64,000 bases of DNA from Mycobacterium marinum (GTDB taxonomy: Bacteria > Actinomycetota > Actinomycetes > Mycobacteriales > Mycobacteriaceae). The stretch's first letter is position 1, and each line of letters opens with the position of its first letter. This document shows positions 1-8,576 of the stretch, one piece after another. A program made the translations under genes and the position numbers. The stretch lies in contig NZ_CP024190.1 in NCBI RefSeq assembly GCF_003391395.1, forward strand, positions 3,906,001-3,970,000, written 5' to 3'. The notes beneath the pieces were generated by a model. It worked only from the letters and a program-made list of their open reading frames with translations, was not told where the DNA came from and ran no database searches.

Positions 1-416
1 ATGCGGTGGCGGGCTGGCGCGGAGCCCCGCGCCCCGTGCTGGCCCGGGAATTGCTGCCCGAACGAGCCCTGATGGGTGACGCGTCGGCCATCGTGGCGCT
101 GCACACCGACGTGATGCGGCCGCTGGCCGATGCCGGTCCAACGCTGATCGAGACACTGGACGCTTACTTAGATTGTGGCGGTGCTATTGAGGCTTGTGCC
201 AGGAAGTTGTTCGTTCATCCAAACACCATCCGCTACCGACTCAAGCGGATCACCGATTTCACCGGGCGTGATCCGACTCAGCCACGCGATGCCTATGTCC
301 TTCGAGTGGCCGCGACGGTGGGCCAACTGAACTACCCAACGCCGCCGTCGGGCGCCGCCAACAACACCATCACGCCGGTTCCACTCCCGGTCAGAAGGGG
401 TACGGAAGGGCCATAA
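1..416 (+). CDS. mabR: MabR, FAS-II transcriptional regulator, C-terminal part (gene enters from the left)
   Basis: Only the last ~137 codons lie in the window (reading frame starts at base 3). Residues around LDAYLDCGGAIEACARKL and HPNTIRYRLKRI form the PucR-type C-terminal helix-turn-helix (HTH_30). By position directly upstream of fabD this is the counterpart of Mtb Rv2242, known as MabR, the regulator of the fas-II operon. The part seen is the DNA-binding end, followed by a Pro/Thr-rich tail that looks disordered. A 161-bp gap with a palindrome separates it from fabD, consistent with MabR binding there. The family assignment is firm; the name rests on synteny and the known mycobacterial gene order. 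Confidence 0.85.
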   Translation, partial: AVAGWRGAPRPVLARELLPERALMGDASAIVALHTDVMRPLADAGPTLIETLDAYLDCGGAIEACARKLFVHPNTIRYRLKRITDFTGRDPTQPRDAYVLRVAATVGQLNYPTPPSGAANNTITPVPLPVRRGTEGP

Positions 417-490
417 AGACCCGACCTGAGCCAATAGTGACCTAGAGCACAAGTCGCGGGGCGATCTCAAACATGTAGCTTACCGAGCTG

Positions 491-511
491 TTTTGTAGGG
501 TCCCCACAAAA
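491..511. promoter_or_regulatory. Palindromic operator upstream of fabD, probable MabR site
   Basis: TTTTGTAGGG, a central T, then CCCCACAAAA: two 10-bp arms that are inverted copies with one mismatch. It is the only strong palindrome in the mabR-fabD gap and lies 67 bp before the fabD start, just upstream of a TAATCT -10-like box. MabR is known to bind the fas-II promoter in mycobacteria, so this is the obvious candidate site. The palindrome is seen directly; its binder is inferred. Confidence 0.6.
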
Positions 512-526
512 ACCTAAGACGAGGTT

Positions 527-534
527 CATAATCT
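527..534 (+). promoter_or_regulatory. Probable -10 region of the fas-II operon promoter
   Basis: CATAATCT, containing TAATCT, about 45 bp upstream of the fabD GTG. The -35 position would fall inside or next to the TTTTGT/ACAAAA palindrome, so a protein bound there could compete with or contact RNA polymerase. Confidence 0.35.
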
Positions 535-577
535 GTTACACCGCGCAAAACCGTCTTCACAGTGTTCTCTTAGACAC

Positions 578-1486
578 GTGATTGCGTTGCTTGCGCCCGG
601 ACAGGGCTCCCAGACCCAGGGAATGCTGTCGCCGTGGCTGGAACTGCCAGGCGCGGCGGACCAGATCGCCTCCTGGTCGCAGGCCAGTGGCCTGGACCTC
701 GCCCGCTTGGGCACCACCGCGACGACGGAGGAGATCACCGACACCGCGGTTGCTCAGCCCTTGATCGTTGCGGCCACCCTGCTGGCCCACCAGGAGCTGA
801 TCAGGCGGGGCTTGCTCAACGACCAAGAAGTGATCGTGGCCGGGCACTCGGTCGGCGAAATCGCGGCCTACGCGATCGCCGGTGTGATGGCCGCCAACGA
901 TGCTGTCTCACTTGCCGCCACCCGCGGCGCGGAGATGGCCAAGGCGTGCGCCACCGAGCCGACCGGCATGTCTGCCCTGCTGGGCGGCACCGAGGACGAG
1001 GTGCTGAGCCGCCTCGAACAACTCGACTTGGTCCCCGCCAACCGCAACGCCGCCGGCCAGATCGTTGCCGCCGGTCGCCTGACCGCATTGGAGAAGCTCG
1101 CCGAGGACCCACCAGCGAGGGCCCGAGTACGCACCCTGGGGGTCGCCGGAGCGTTCCACACCCAGTTCATGGCTCCCGCGCTCGAGGGGTACGCCGCGGC
1201 GGCCGAGGCCATCGCCACCGCTGAGCCCACCGCGACGCTGCTGTCCAACCGCGACGGCAAGCCGGTCACATCTGCGGCCGCGGCGATGCAGACTCTGGTC
1301 TCGCAGCTCACTCAGCCGGTCCGATGGGACCTGTGTACCGCGACCATCCGCGAGCACAGTGTCACGGCGATCGTGGAGTTCCCCCCCGCGGGCACCCTCA
1401 CCGGCATCGCCAAACGCGAACTTCGGGGGGTTCCGACGCACGCCGTCAAGTCACCCGCAGATCTGGACGAATTGGCAAACCTCTAG
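578..1486 (+). CDS. fabD: FabD, malonyl-CoA:ACP transacylase
   Basis: Transfers malonyl from CoA to the FAS-II carrier AcpM, feeding meromycolate elongation by KasA and KasB in the cytoplasm. The 302-residue protein opens with the family N-terminus MIALLAPGQGSQTQG. The nucleophile elbow GHSVG puts Ser91, the carboxylate-binding arginine is Arg116, and AGAFHTQF gives His194, all matching mycobacterial FabD. The GTG start at 578 is chosen because the conserved N-terminus begins there. It is the first gene of the run fabD-acpM-kasA-kasB-accD6, all on the + strand with short gaps. Confidence 0.97.
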   Translation: MIALLAPGQGSQTQGMLSPWLELPGAADQIASWSQASGLDLARLGTTATTEEITDTAVAQPLIVAATLLAHQELIRRGLLNDQEVIVAGHSVGEIAAYAIAGVMAANDAVSLAATRGAEMAKACATEPTGMSALLGGTEDEVLSRLEQLDLVPANRNAAGQIVAAGRLTALEKLAEDPPARARVRTLGVAGAFHTQFMAPALEGYAAAAEAIATAEPTATLLSNRDGKPVTSAAAAMQTLVSQLTQPVRWDLCTATIREHSVTAIVEFPPAGTLTGIAKRELRGVPTHAVKSPADLDELANL

Positions 1487-1558
1487 CCACCGGTTACGTC
1501 CAGAACCAAAGCACGTCAATTCGATTTACACACAACATATTACGAAGGGAAACAAGTC

Positions 1559-1906
1559 GTGGCCGTCAGTCAGGAAGAAATCATCGCCGGTATCGCCGAG
1601 ATCATCGAAGAGGTCACCGGTATCGAGCCGTCGGAAGTTACCCCGGAGAAGTCGTTCGTCGACGACCTGGACATCGACTCGCTGTCGATGGTTGAGATCG
1701 CCGTGCAGACCGAGGACAAGTACGGCGTGAAGATCCCCGACGAGGACCTCGCTGGTCTGCGTACCGTCGGTGACGTCGTCTCCTACATCCAGAAGCTCGA
1801 GGAAGAGAACCCCGAGGCTGCCGAGGCCCTGCGCGCCAAGCTCGAGACCGAGAACCCCGAGGCTGCCGCCAACGTCAAGGCGAGGCTGGAAGCAGAGAGC
1901 AAGTGA
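1559..1906 (+). CDS. acpM: AcpM, meromycolate extension acyl carrier protein
   Basis: Carries growing meromycolate chains on a phosphopantetheine arm attached to Ser41 in the DLDIDSLSMVE motif. At 115 residues it is longer than a typical ~80-residue bacterial ACP because of a mycobacterial C-terminal extension. That extension repeats ENPEAA twice in a charged, probably helical segment (residues ~83-115). The GTG start is preceded by AAGGGA. The stop codon overlaps the kasA start (GTGA), so the two are translationally coupled. Substrate loading is by FabD just upstream, and the partners are KasA and KasB downstream. Confidence 0.97.
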   Translation: MAVSQEEIIAGIAEIIEEVTGIEPSEVTPEKSFVDDLDIDSLSMVEIAVQTEDKYGVKIPDEDLAGLRTVGDVVSYIQKLEEENPEAAEALRAKLETENPEAAANVKARLEAESK

Positions 1907-3153
1907 CCAAGCCTTCCACTGCTAATGGCGGTTACCCCAGCGTTGTGGTAACCGCCGTCACAGCGACGACGTCGATCTCGCCGGACATCGAAAGCACGTG
2001 GAAGGGCCTGTTGGCCGGCGAGAGCGGCATCCACGTCCTTGATGACGAGTACCTCACCAAGTGGGACCTGCCGGTCAAGATCGGTGGGCACCTCAAGGAT
2101 CCGGTGGACAACCACATGGGCCGGCTGGACATGCGACGGATGTCGTATGTCCAGCGCATGGCCAAGTTCCTGAGCGGGCAACTCTGGGAGTCCGCCGGCA
2201 GCCCCGAGGTCGATCCGGACCGGTTTACCGTCGTGGTTGGTACCGGTCTGGGTGGCGCCGAGCGCATCGTTGAGAGCTACGACCTGATGAACGAGGGCGG
2301 GCCCCGTAAGGTGTCCCCGCTGGCCGTTCAGATGATCATGCCCAACGGTGCCGCGGCGGTCGTTGGTCTGCAGCTGGGCGCCCGCGCCGGGGTGATCACT
2401 CCGGTGTCGGCGTGTTCGTCGGGTTCGGAGGCCATCGCCCACGCATGGCGTCAGATCGTCATGGGTGATGCCGACGTCGCCGTCTGCGGTGGCGTCGAAG
2501 GCCCCATCGAGGCGCTGCCCATCGCGGCGTTCTCCATGATGCGGGCCATGTCCACCCGCAACGACGAACCCGAGCGCGCCTCGCGGCCGTTCGACAAGGA
2601 CCGTGATGGTTTCGTGTTCGGCGAGGCCGGTGCGCTCCTGCTCATCGAGACCGAGGAGCACGCCAAGGCCCGTGGCGCCAAGCCGCTGGCCCGGCTGATG
2701 GGTGCAGGTATCACCTCCGACGCGTTCCACATGGTGGCTCCTGCCGCCGACGGTGTGCGTGCCGGACGGGCGATGCAGCGGTCCATGGAGTTGGCCGGTT
2801 TGTCCCCCAAGGACATCGATCACGTCAACGCGCATGGAACGGCGACACCGATCGGTGATTCCGCCGAAGCCAACGCCATCCGGGTGGCGGGGTGCGAGAA
2901 CGCGGCGATCTACGCGCCGAAGTCGGCACTGGGTCACTCCATTGGCGCGGTCGGCGCGCTCGAGTCGGCGCTCACCGTGCTGTCGCTGCGTGACGGAGTC
3001 ATCCCACCCACCTTGAACTACGAGACACCCGATCCCGAGATCGATCTGGATGTTGTGGCAGGCGAACCGCGTTACGGCGAATTCCAGTACGCCATCAACA
3101 ACTCGTTCGGCTTCGGCGGCCACAACGTGGCGCTCGCGTTCGGGCGCTACTAA
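1903..3153 (+). CDS. kasA: KasA, beta-ketoacyl-ACP synthase I of FAS-II
   Basis: Condenses malonyl-AcpM with acyl-AcpM in the first elongation steps of meromycolic acid synthesis. The protein has 416 residues, the same length as Mtb KasA. The catalytic cysteine is Cys171 in TPVSACSSGSEA; the two active-site histidines sit in DHVNAHGTATPIGD and PKSALGHSIGAVG, and the C-terminal GFGGHN loop is intact. The GTG start overlaps the acpM stop by four bases. It is a thiolase-fold enzyme and a known target of thiolactomycin and isoniazid-related compounds. Nothing suggests loss of function. Confidence 0.97.
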   Translation: MTKPSTANGGYPSVVVTAVTATTSISPDIESTWKGLLAGESGIHVLDDEYLTKWDLPVKIGGHLKDPVDNHMGRLDMRRMSYVQRMAKFLSGQLWESAGSPEVDPDRFTVVVGTGLGGAERIVESYDLMNEGGPRKVSPLAVQMIMPNGAAAVVGLQLGARAGVITPVSACSSGSEAIAHAWRQIVMGDADVAVCGGVEGPIEALPIAAFSMMRAMSTRNDEPERASRPFDKDRDGFVFGEAGALLLIETEEHAKARGAKPLARLMGAGITSDAFHMVAPAADGVRAGRAMQRSMELAGLSPKDIDHVNAHGTATPIGDSAEANAIRVAGCENAAIYAPKSALGHSIGAVGALESALTVLSLRDGVIPPTLNYETPDPEIDLDVVAGEPRYGEFQYAINNSFGFGGHNVALAFGRY

Positions 3154-3234
3154 GCACGGTGTCCGGCAACGAAGCAGGCCCCTAACGGCCCGAAGAGGAG
3201 CCGGACAGATACGGAAGGAATCTTCGCAACACCC

Positions 3235-4488
3235 ATGACAGAGCTGGTTACCGGGAAAGCGTTCCCGCATGTGGTCGTCACCGGCATTGCCATGACTACT
3301 GCACTCGCAACCGACGCTGAAACCACGTGGAAGCTGTTGTTGGACAGCCAAAGCGGGATTCGCACGCTCGACGACCCGTTCGTTGAGGAGTTCAACCTGC
3401 CGGTTCGCATCGGCGGGCACCTGCTCGAAGAGTTCGACCACCAACTCACCCGGGTCGAACTGCGTCGGACGGCTTACCTGCAAAGAATGTCCACCGTCAT
3501 CGGCCGTCGAGTTTGGGAGAACGCCGGATCCCCCGAGGTCGACACCAACCGTTTGGCAGTATCGATCGGCACCGGGTTGGGCTCAGCTGAGGAGCTCGTC
3601 TTCGGGTACGACGAAATGCGGGTGCGTGGGTTTCGCGCGATCTCCCCGTTGGCCGTGCAGAAATACATGCCCAACGGGGCCGCGGCGGCCGTCGGTCTCG
3701 AACGCCACGCCAAAGCGGGTGTGATGACACCGGTGTCGGCGTGTGCGTCCGGTTCCGAGGCCATCGCCCGGGCCTGGCAGCAAGTCGTGCTCGGTGAGGC
3801 CGACATCGCCATCTGTGGTGGTGTGGAAACCCGGATCGAGGCGGTGCCGATCGCCGGATTCGCCAACATGCGGATCGTGATGTCCACCAACAACGAAGAC
3901 CCCGCCGGTGCCTGTCGGCCATTCGACAAGGACCGCGACGGCTTCGTGTTCGGCGAGGGCGGCGCCTTGATGGTGATCGAGACCGAGGAGCATGCGAAGG
4001 CTCGCGGCGCCAACATCCTGGCCCGCATCATGGGCGCCAGCATCACCTCGGATGGCTTCCACATGGTCGCGCCGGACCCCAACGGGGAACGCGCCGGACA
4101 CGCGATCACCCGGGCCGTCCAGCTCGCGGGCCTGCAGCCCAGCGACATCGATCATGTCAATGCCCACGCGACCGGCACCCAGGTCGGTGACGTCGCCGAA
4201 GGCAGGGCCATCAACAACGCCCTCGGCTCCCACAAGCCGGCGGTGTACGCGCCCAAGTCCGCTCTGGGCCACTCGGTTGGTGCGGTCGGCGCGGTGGAAT
4301 CGATCTTGACCGTCCTCGCGTTGCGGGACCAGGTCGTTCCGCCGACACTGAACCTTGTCAACCTCGATCCAGAAATCGACCTAGACGTGGTAGCGGGTAA
4401 GCCGCGGCCTGGCAACTACAGGTACGCGGTCAACAACTCGTTCGGATTCGGCGGACACAACGTGGCAATCACGTTTGGGCGTTATTAA
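3235..4488 (+). CDS. kasB: KasB, beta-ketoacyl-ACP synthase II of FAS-II
   Basis: Carries out the later elongation steps that bring mycolates to full length. The 417-residue protein is a KasA paralogue, with Cys170 in TPVSACASGSEA, histidines in DHVNAHATGTQVGD and PKSALGHSVGAVG, and the same GFGGHN ending. The ATG at 3235 is decided by the sequence: the 81-bp gap after kasA is open in the same frame but has no ATG, GTG or TTG in it. The longer N-terminus annotated in Mtb therefore has no counterpart here. GGAAGGA lies about 10 bases upstream. The high kasA/kasB similarity reflects an ancient tandem duplication. Confidence 0.96.
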   Translation: MTELVTGKAFPHVVVTGIAMTTALATDAETTWKLLLDSQSGIRTLDDPFVEEFNLPVRIGGHLLEEFDHQLTRVELRRTAYLQRMSTVIGRRVWENAGSPEVDTNRLAVSIGTGLGSAEELVFGYDEMRVRGFRAISPLAVQKYMPNGAAAAVGLERHAKAGVMTPVSACASGSEAIARAWQQVVLGEADIAICGGVETRIEAVPIAGFANMRIVMSTNNEDPAGACRPFDKDRDGFVFGEGGALMVIETEEHAKARGANILARIMGASITSDGFHMVAPDPNGERAGHAITRAVQLAGLQPSDIDHVNAHATGTQVGDVAEGRAINNALGSHKPAVYAPKSALGHSVGAVGAVESILTVLALRDQVVPPTLNLVNLDPEIDLDVVAGKPRPGNYRYAVNNSFGFGGHNVAITFGRY

Positions 4489-4525
4489 CACCCAAGCAAC
4501 ACCCGTTAACTACAGGAGACCTGCG

Positions 4526-5947
4526 ATGACAATCATGGCCCCCGAGGCGGTTGGCGAGTCGCTCGACCCCCGCGACCCGCTGTTGCGACTGAGCAACTTC
4601 TTCGACGACGGCACCGTGGTGCTTTTGCACGAGCGTGACCGGTCCGGAGTGCTGGCCGCATCGGGCACCGTGAACGGTGTGCGCACCATTGCTTTCTGCA
4701 CCGACGGCACCGTAATGGGTGGCGCGATGGGTGTCGAAGGCTGCGCGCACATCGTCAACGCCTATGACACCGCGATCGACGAGCAGAGCCCGATTGTGGG
4801 TATCTGGCACTCGGGCGGTGCCCGTCTGGCCGAGGGCGTGCGGGCACTGCACGCGGTCGGTCAGGTATTCGAAGCGATGATCCGCGCGTCGGGCTATGTC
4901 CCGCAGGTTTCGGTGGTCGTGGGCTTCGCCGCCGGCGGCGCCGCCTACGGGCCGGCGCTGACCGACGTCGTCGTCATGGCACCGGAAAGCCGGGTGTTCG
5001 TCACCGGGCCCGACGTGGTGCGCAGTGTTACCGGCGAGGACGTCGACATGGCCTCGCTGGGCGGCCCGGAGACCCACCACAAGAAGTCCGGGGTGTGCCA
5101 CATCGTCGCTGACGACGAGCTCGACGCCTACGAGCGGGGCCGCCGCCTGGTCGGCTTGTTCTGCCAGCAGGGGCATTTCGACCGCAGCAAGGCAGAGGCC
5201 GGCGACACCGACATCCACGCGCTGCTGCCCGAGTCGGCTCGGCGGGCCTACGACGTGCATCCGATCGTGACCGCGATCCTTGATTCGGACACGCCTTTCG
5301 ACGAGTTCCAGGCCAACTGGGCGCCGTCGATGGTGGTCGGCCTGGGACGGCTGTCCGGCCGCACCGTCGGGGTACTGGCCAACAATCCGCTGCGACTGGG
5401 CGGCTGCCTGAACTCCGAAAGCGCCGAGAAGGCAGCACGTTTCGTGCGCCTGTGCGACGCGTTCGGCATCCCGCTGGTGGTAGTTGTGGATGTTCCGGGT
5501 TATCTGCCCGGCGTCGACCAGGAGTGGGGCGGCGTGGTGCGCCGCGGCGCCAAACTGCTGCACGCCTTCGGCGAGTGCACCGTTCCGCGTGTCACGCTGG
5601 TCACCCGGAAGACCTACGGCGGGGCCTACATCGCCATGAACTCGCGTTCGCTCAACGCGACCAAGGTGTTCGCCTGGCCGGACGCCGAGGTGGCGGTGAT
5701 GGGCGCCAAGGCCGCGGTCGGCATCCTGCACAAGAAGAAGCTGGCAGCTGCGGCCGAGCACGAGCGTGAGGCTCTGCACGACGAGCTGGCCGCCGAGCAC
5801 GAGCGGATCGCCGGTGGCGTGGATAGCGCCATCGACATCGGTGTGGTCGACGAGAAGATCGACCCCGCGCACACTCGCAGCAGGCTCACCGAGGCGCTGG
5901 CGCAGGCACCCGCACGCCGCGGTCGCCACAAGAACATCCCGCTCTGA
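4526..5947 (+). CDS. accD6: AccD6, acyl-CoA carboxylase carboxyltransferase (beta) subunit
   Basis: Carboxyltransferase subunit that transfers CO2 from biotin on the AccA3 subunit to acetyl-CoA, supplying malonyl-CoA for FAS-I and FAS-II. The protein has 473 residues, starting MTIMAPEAVGES as in Mtb. The start at 4526 is preceded by AGGAGA; an upstream in-frame start at 4475 would overlap kasB and lacks such a site. The two crotonase-like halves are recognisable by GGARLAEGV with GFAAGGAAYGPAL, and by PGYLPGVDQE with TRKTYGGAYIAMNS. It is the last gene of the fas-II operon and is followed by a hairpin. Confidence 0.96.
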   Translation: MTIMAPEAVGESLDPRDPLLRLSNFFDDGTVVLLHERDRSGVLAASGTVNGVRTIAFCTDGTVMGGAMGVEGCAHIVNAYDTAIDEQSPIVGIWHSGGARLAEGVRALHAVGQVFEAMIRASGYVPQVSVVVGFAAGGAAYGPALTDVVVMAPESRVFVTGPDVVRSVTGEDVDMASLGGPETHHKKSGVCHIVADDELDAYERGRRLVGLFCQQGHFDRSKAEAGDTDIHALLPESARRAYDVHPIVTAILDSDTPFDEFQANWAPSMVVGLGRLSGRTVGVLANNPLRLGGCLNSESAEKAARFVRLCDAFGIPLVVVVDVPGYLPGVDQEWGGVVRRGAKLLHAFGECTVPRVTLVTRKTYGGAYIAMNSRSLNATKVFAWPDAEVAVMGAKAAVGILHKKKLAAAAEHEREALHDELAAEHERIAGGVDSAIDIGVVDEKIDPAHTRSRLTEALAQAPARRGRHKNIPL

Positions 5948-5955
5948 TTTCTCCC

Positions 5956-6016
5956 GCGAGCAGACGCGGAATCGCACTGCGCGTGCTTCGCGCAGTGCGA
6001 TTTTGCGTCCGCTCGC
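5956..6016. terminator. Long hairpin repeat, copy 1, after accD6
   Basis: The arms 5956-5983 and 5989-6016 are inverted copies about 28 nt long with three mismatches around a 5-nt loop (TGCTT). The outer part reads GCGAGCAGACGC. The same motif recurs at 6978-7037 and 34472-34531. It lies 8 bp after the accD6 stop, so it can end fas-II transcription. No T tract follows, which is usual for mycobacterial hairpin terminators. Confidence 0.7.
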
Positions 6017-6072
6017 CGCAGTTATCCCCAGCCTGACTGGCCAAGCCGAGGCCCTGCTCGCATCCTCGGTCA

Positions 6073-6960
6073 GTGCCCACAGATGCCCAGGCGCTGTTGC
6101 AGAAATCCGGCGGGTTCGCCACGACCGCGCAGCTGTTGACGGTCATGACCCGCCAACAGCTCGATGTTCGGGTCAGAAACGGCAGCCTGGTGCGGGTATG
6201 GCATGGCGTCTACGCGGCCGAGGAACCGAATCTGTTGGGCCGCTTGACCGCACTCGACGTATTCATGGGCCGACCGGTCGTGGCGTGCATGGGTACGGCA
6301 GCCACTTTGTACGGGTTCGACACCGAGTGCAGCTCCGCCGTCCACGTACTGGACCCCGGCGTCCGGATGCGCCCCACGGTCGGCCTGATGGTTCATCAAC
6401 GCATTGGCGCGCGGTTGCAGCGGGTGGCTGGGCGGCTGGCGACCGCCCCGGCATGGACGGCTGTGGAGGTCGCCAGAGCGCTGCGCCGTCCGCGAGCACT
6501 GGCAACACTTGATGCCGCGCTGCGGTCAATGCAGTGCACTCGCGATCAAATCGAATCCGCGGTTGCCGAGCAGCACGGCCGGCGCGGGATCGTTGCGGTA
6601 CGCGAACTCCTGCCACTTGCCGACCCACGCGCGGAGTCGGCCATGGAAAGTGAGACCCGGCTGGTCATGATTGATGGCGGGTTGGCGCGTCCGGAACTGC
6701 AGTATCTGATCCACGGTTCCGATGGCGAGCTGTGGCGAGTGGACTTCGCCTGGCCCGACCTGCGCCTGGCCGCCGAATACGACAGCATCGACTGGCACGC
6801 CGGACGAGTGGAAATGCTGCGGGACAAGACCCGCTGGGCCAAGATCCAAGACCTCGGGTGGACGATCATCCCGATTGTCGTCGATGACGTCAGACGCGAG
6901 CCCGGCCGTCTCGTGCAGAGAATCGGCAACCACCTCGATCGCCTGCGCGCAGCCAGCTGA
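6073..6960 (+). CDS. AbiEi-like / DUF559-type protein (possible PD-(D/E)XK nuclease fold)
   Basis: A 295-residue protein with an N-terminal winged-helix part of the AbiEi antitoxin type (FATTAQLLTVMTRQQLDVRV, then VRVWHGVYA). The C-terminal part is DUF559-like (VDFAWPDLRLAAEYDS, residues ~224-240, and a RDKTRWAKIQDLGW segment). The Asp and Glu in that part resemble the acidic pair of very-short-patch-repair-like endonucleases. Whether it cuts DNA is unknown, and no AbiEii toxin gene is adjacent. It starts with GTG. Two copies of the same hairpin repeat stand directly before and after it. Such genes are often multicopy in mycobacteria. Confidence 0.7.
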   Translation: MPTDAQALLQKSGGFATTAQLLTVMTRQQLDVRVRNGSLVRVWHGVYAAEEPNLLGRLTALDVFMGRPVVACMGTAATLYGFDTECSSAVHVLDPGVRMRPTVGLMVHQRIGARLQRVAGRLATAPAWTAVEVARALRRPRALATLDAALRSMQCTRDQIESAVAEQHGRRGIVAVRELLPLADPRAESAMESETRLVMIDGGLARPELQYLIHGSDGELWRVDFAWPDLRLAAEYDSIDWHAGRVEMLRDKTRWAKIQDLGWTIIPIVVDDVRREPGRLVQRIGNHLDRLRAAS

Positions 6961-6977
6961 CGCCCCCGCCCTCCCCC

Positions 6978-7037
6978 GCGAGCAGACGCAGAATCGCACG
7001 CGCCGGGCCGGCGCCGTGCGATTCTGCGTCTGCTCGC
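6978..7037. terminator. Long hairpin repeat, copy 2, between convergent genes
   Basis: Perfect 22-nt arms (GCGAGCAGACGCAGAATCGC plus two bases, and its reverse complement) around a GC-rich centre. It fills almost the whole 80-bp gap between the stop of the upstream + gene (6960) and the stop of glpD on the - strand (7041), so it can serve as a bidirectional terminator. Confidence 0.8.
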
Positions 7038-7040
7038 CAG

Positions 7041-8576
7041 TCAGCCGACCCCCGCCAGAAACTCCTCGGCGATGCCGACCACGCGCTGCCGATCATGGGG
7101 CACCAACCCGATGCGGGTCCGGCGATCGAGGATGTCCTCGGCGTCCAGTGCGCCCTCGTGGGTGACCGCGTACTCGAACTCGGCCCTGGTCACGTCGATG
7201 CCTTCGGCGACCGGGTCGGTAGGCCGCTCACATGTTGCGGTCGCGACGACGTTGGCCGCCTCCGCTCCGAAGCGCGCGACCAGAGACTCGGGCGGGCCAC
7301 CCGGACCGGCGGCCGGCCCGGGGTTGGCCGGCGCCCCGATCAGCGGCAGGTCTCGCGTTCGGCACTGGTTGGCCTGCAACTGCCGCAAGCTGATGGCGCG
7401 ATTGAGCACATCCTCTGCCATGTAACGGTATTCGGTCAGCTTGCCACCGACCACGCTGATCACACCCGATGGCGACTCGATGACCGCGTGGTCGCGCGAG
7501 ACGTCAGCGGTGCGACCTTCCCCGGTGTCGATCAGCGGTCGCAGACCGGCGTAGGCTCCGATGACGTCAGAAGTCTGCAACGCGGTGCCCAGCGCGGTGT
7601 TGACCGTATCGAGCAGGAACATGATTTCTTCCGAAGAAGGTTCTGGCACATCGGGAATCGGACCTGGGGCGTCTTCGTCGGTAAGCCCGAGATAGACGCG
7701 ACCCAACTGCTCGGGCATGGCGAACACGAACCGGTTGAGTTCACCGGGAATCGGAATAGTCAGCGCCGCAGTCGGATTGCCGAAGGCGTTCGCATCGAAC
7801 ACAAGATGGGTGCCACGGCTCGGACGCAGCTTCAGCGCGGGGTCGATCTGGCCACCCCACACTCCAGCGGCGTTGATCACCGCGCGCGCAGACACGTCGA
7901 ACGACTCTCCGCTACGTTGGTCGGTCAACCGAGCCGACGTGCCGGTGGCCTCGGACGCCCCAACATATGTCAGGATGCGCGCACCATACTGGGCCGCGGT
8001 GCGCGCGACCGCGGTAACCAGCCGGGCGTCATCGATCAATTGCCCGTCGTAGGCGAGAAGGCCGCCGGCCAACCCGTCACGCCGCACGGTCGGCGCCAGC
8101 TCCACCACACGCTGCGCTGAAACTCGCCGCGACCGGGGCAATGTCGAGGATGGCGTGCCCGCAAGCATCCGCAACGCGTCACCGGCCAGAAACCCAGTCC
8201 GCACCAGGGCACGCTTGACATGATCCATCGACGGCAGCAACGGGACCAGTTGCGGCATCGCGTGAACAAGATGCGGGGCATTGCGTGTCATCAGAATTCC
8301 GCGCTCGATGGCGCTGCGGCGGGCGATGCCGACGTTCCCGCTCGCCAGATACCGCAGCCCGCCGTGCACCAGTTTCGAGCTCCACCGGCTGGTGCCGAAG
8401 GCCAGGTCATGCTTTTCCACCAAGGCCACTTGCAGGCCCCGCGACGCGGCATCCAAGGCGATACCGACACCGGTGATGCCGCCGCCGATGACGAGGACGT
8501 CCAGCGCTTCGCCGTCAGCGAGTGCGGTGAGTTCGGTGCTGCGGCGAGCGGCGTTGAGTGCGGTCGAGTCAGGCAT
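7041..8576 (-). CDS. glpD1: GlpD, FAD-dependent glycerol-3-phosphate dehydrogenase
   Basis: Oxidises sn-glycerol-3-phosphate to dihydroxyacetone phosphate, passing electrons through FAD to the quinone pool at the membrane. 511 residues. The Rossmann motif VLVIGGGITGVGIALDAA (residues ~27-44) is followed by VEKHDLAFGTS and SSKLVHGGLRYL, typical of the GlpD/DAO fold; the C-terminal DAO_C part ends the protein. Its start codon overlaps the stop of the TetR gene (TAATG), so the two are co-transcribed. Position and length match Mtb Rv2249c (GlpD1). Confidence 0.93.
   Translation of the reverse strand: MPDSTALNAARRSTELTALADGEALDVLVIGGGITGVGIALDAASRGLQVALVEKHDLAFGTSRWSSKLVHGGLRYLASGNVGIARRSAIERGILMTRNAPHLVHAMPQLVPLLPSMDHVKRALVRTGFLAGDALRMLAGTPSSTLPRSRRVSAQRVVELAPTVRRDGLAGGLLAYDGQLIDDARLVTAVARTAAQYGARILTYVGASEATGTSARLTDQRSGESFDVSARAVINAAGVWGGQIDPALKLRPSRGTHLVFDANAFGNPTAALTIPIPGELNRFVFAMPEQLGRVYLGLTDEDAPGPIPDVPEPSSEEIMFLLDTVNTALGTALQTSDVIGAYAGLRPLIDTGEGRTADVSRDHAVIESPSGVISVVGGKLTEYRYMAEDVLNRAISLRQLQANQCRTRDLPLIGAPANPGPAAGPGGPPESLVARFGAEAANVVATATCERPTDPVAEGIDVTRAEFEYAVTHEGALDAEDILDRRTRIGLVPHDRQRVVGIAEEFLAGVG

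Noticed and set aside
1783..3483. 566-codon open frame on the - strand across acpM, kasA and kasB
   Set aside because: It is antisense to well-established fas-II genes; long open frames opposite GC-rich genes are common and its translation has no family features.
4469..5977. 502-codon open frame on the - strand opposite accD6
   Set aside because: Mirror of accD6 codon bias; no motif, start site or neighbour supports it.
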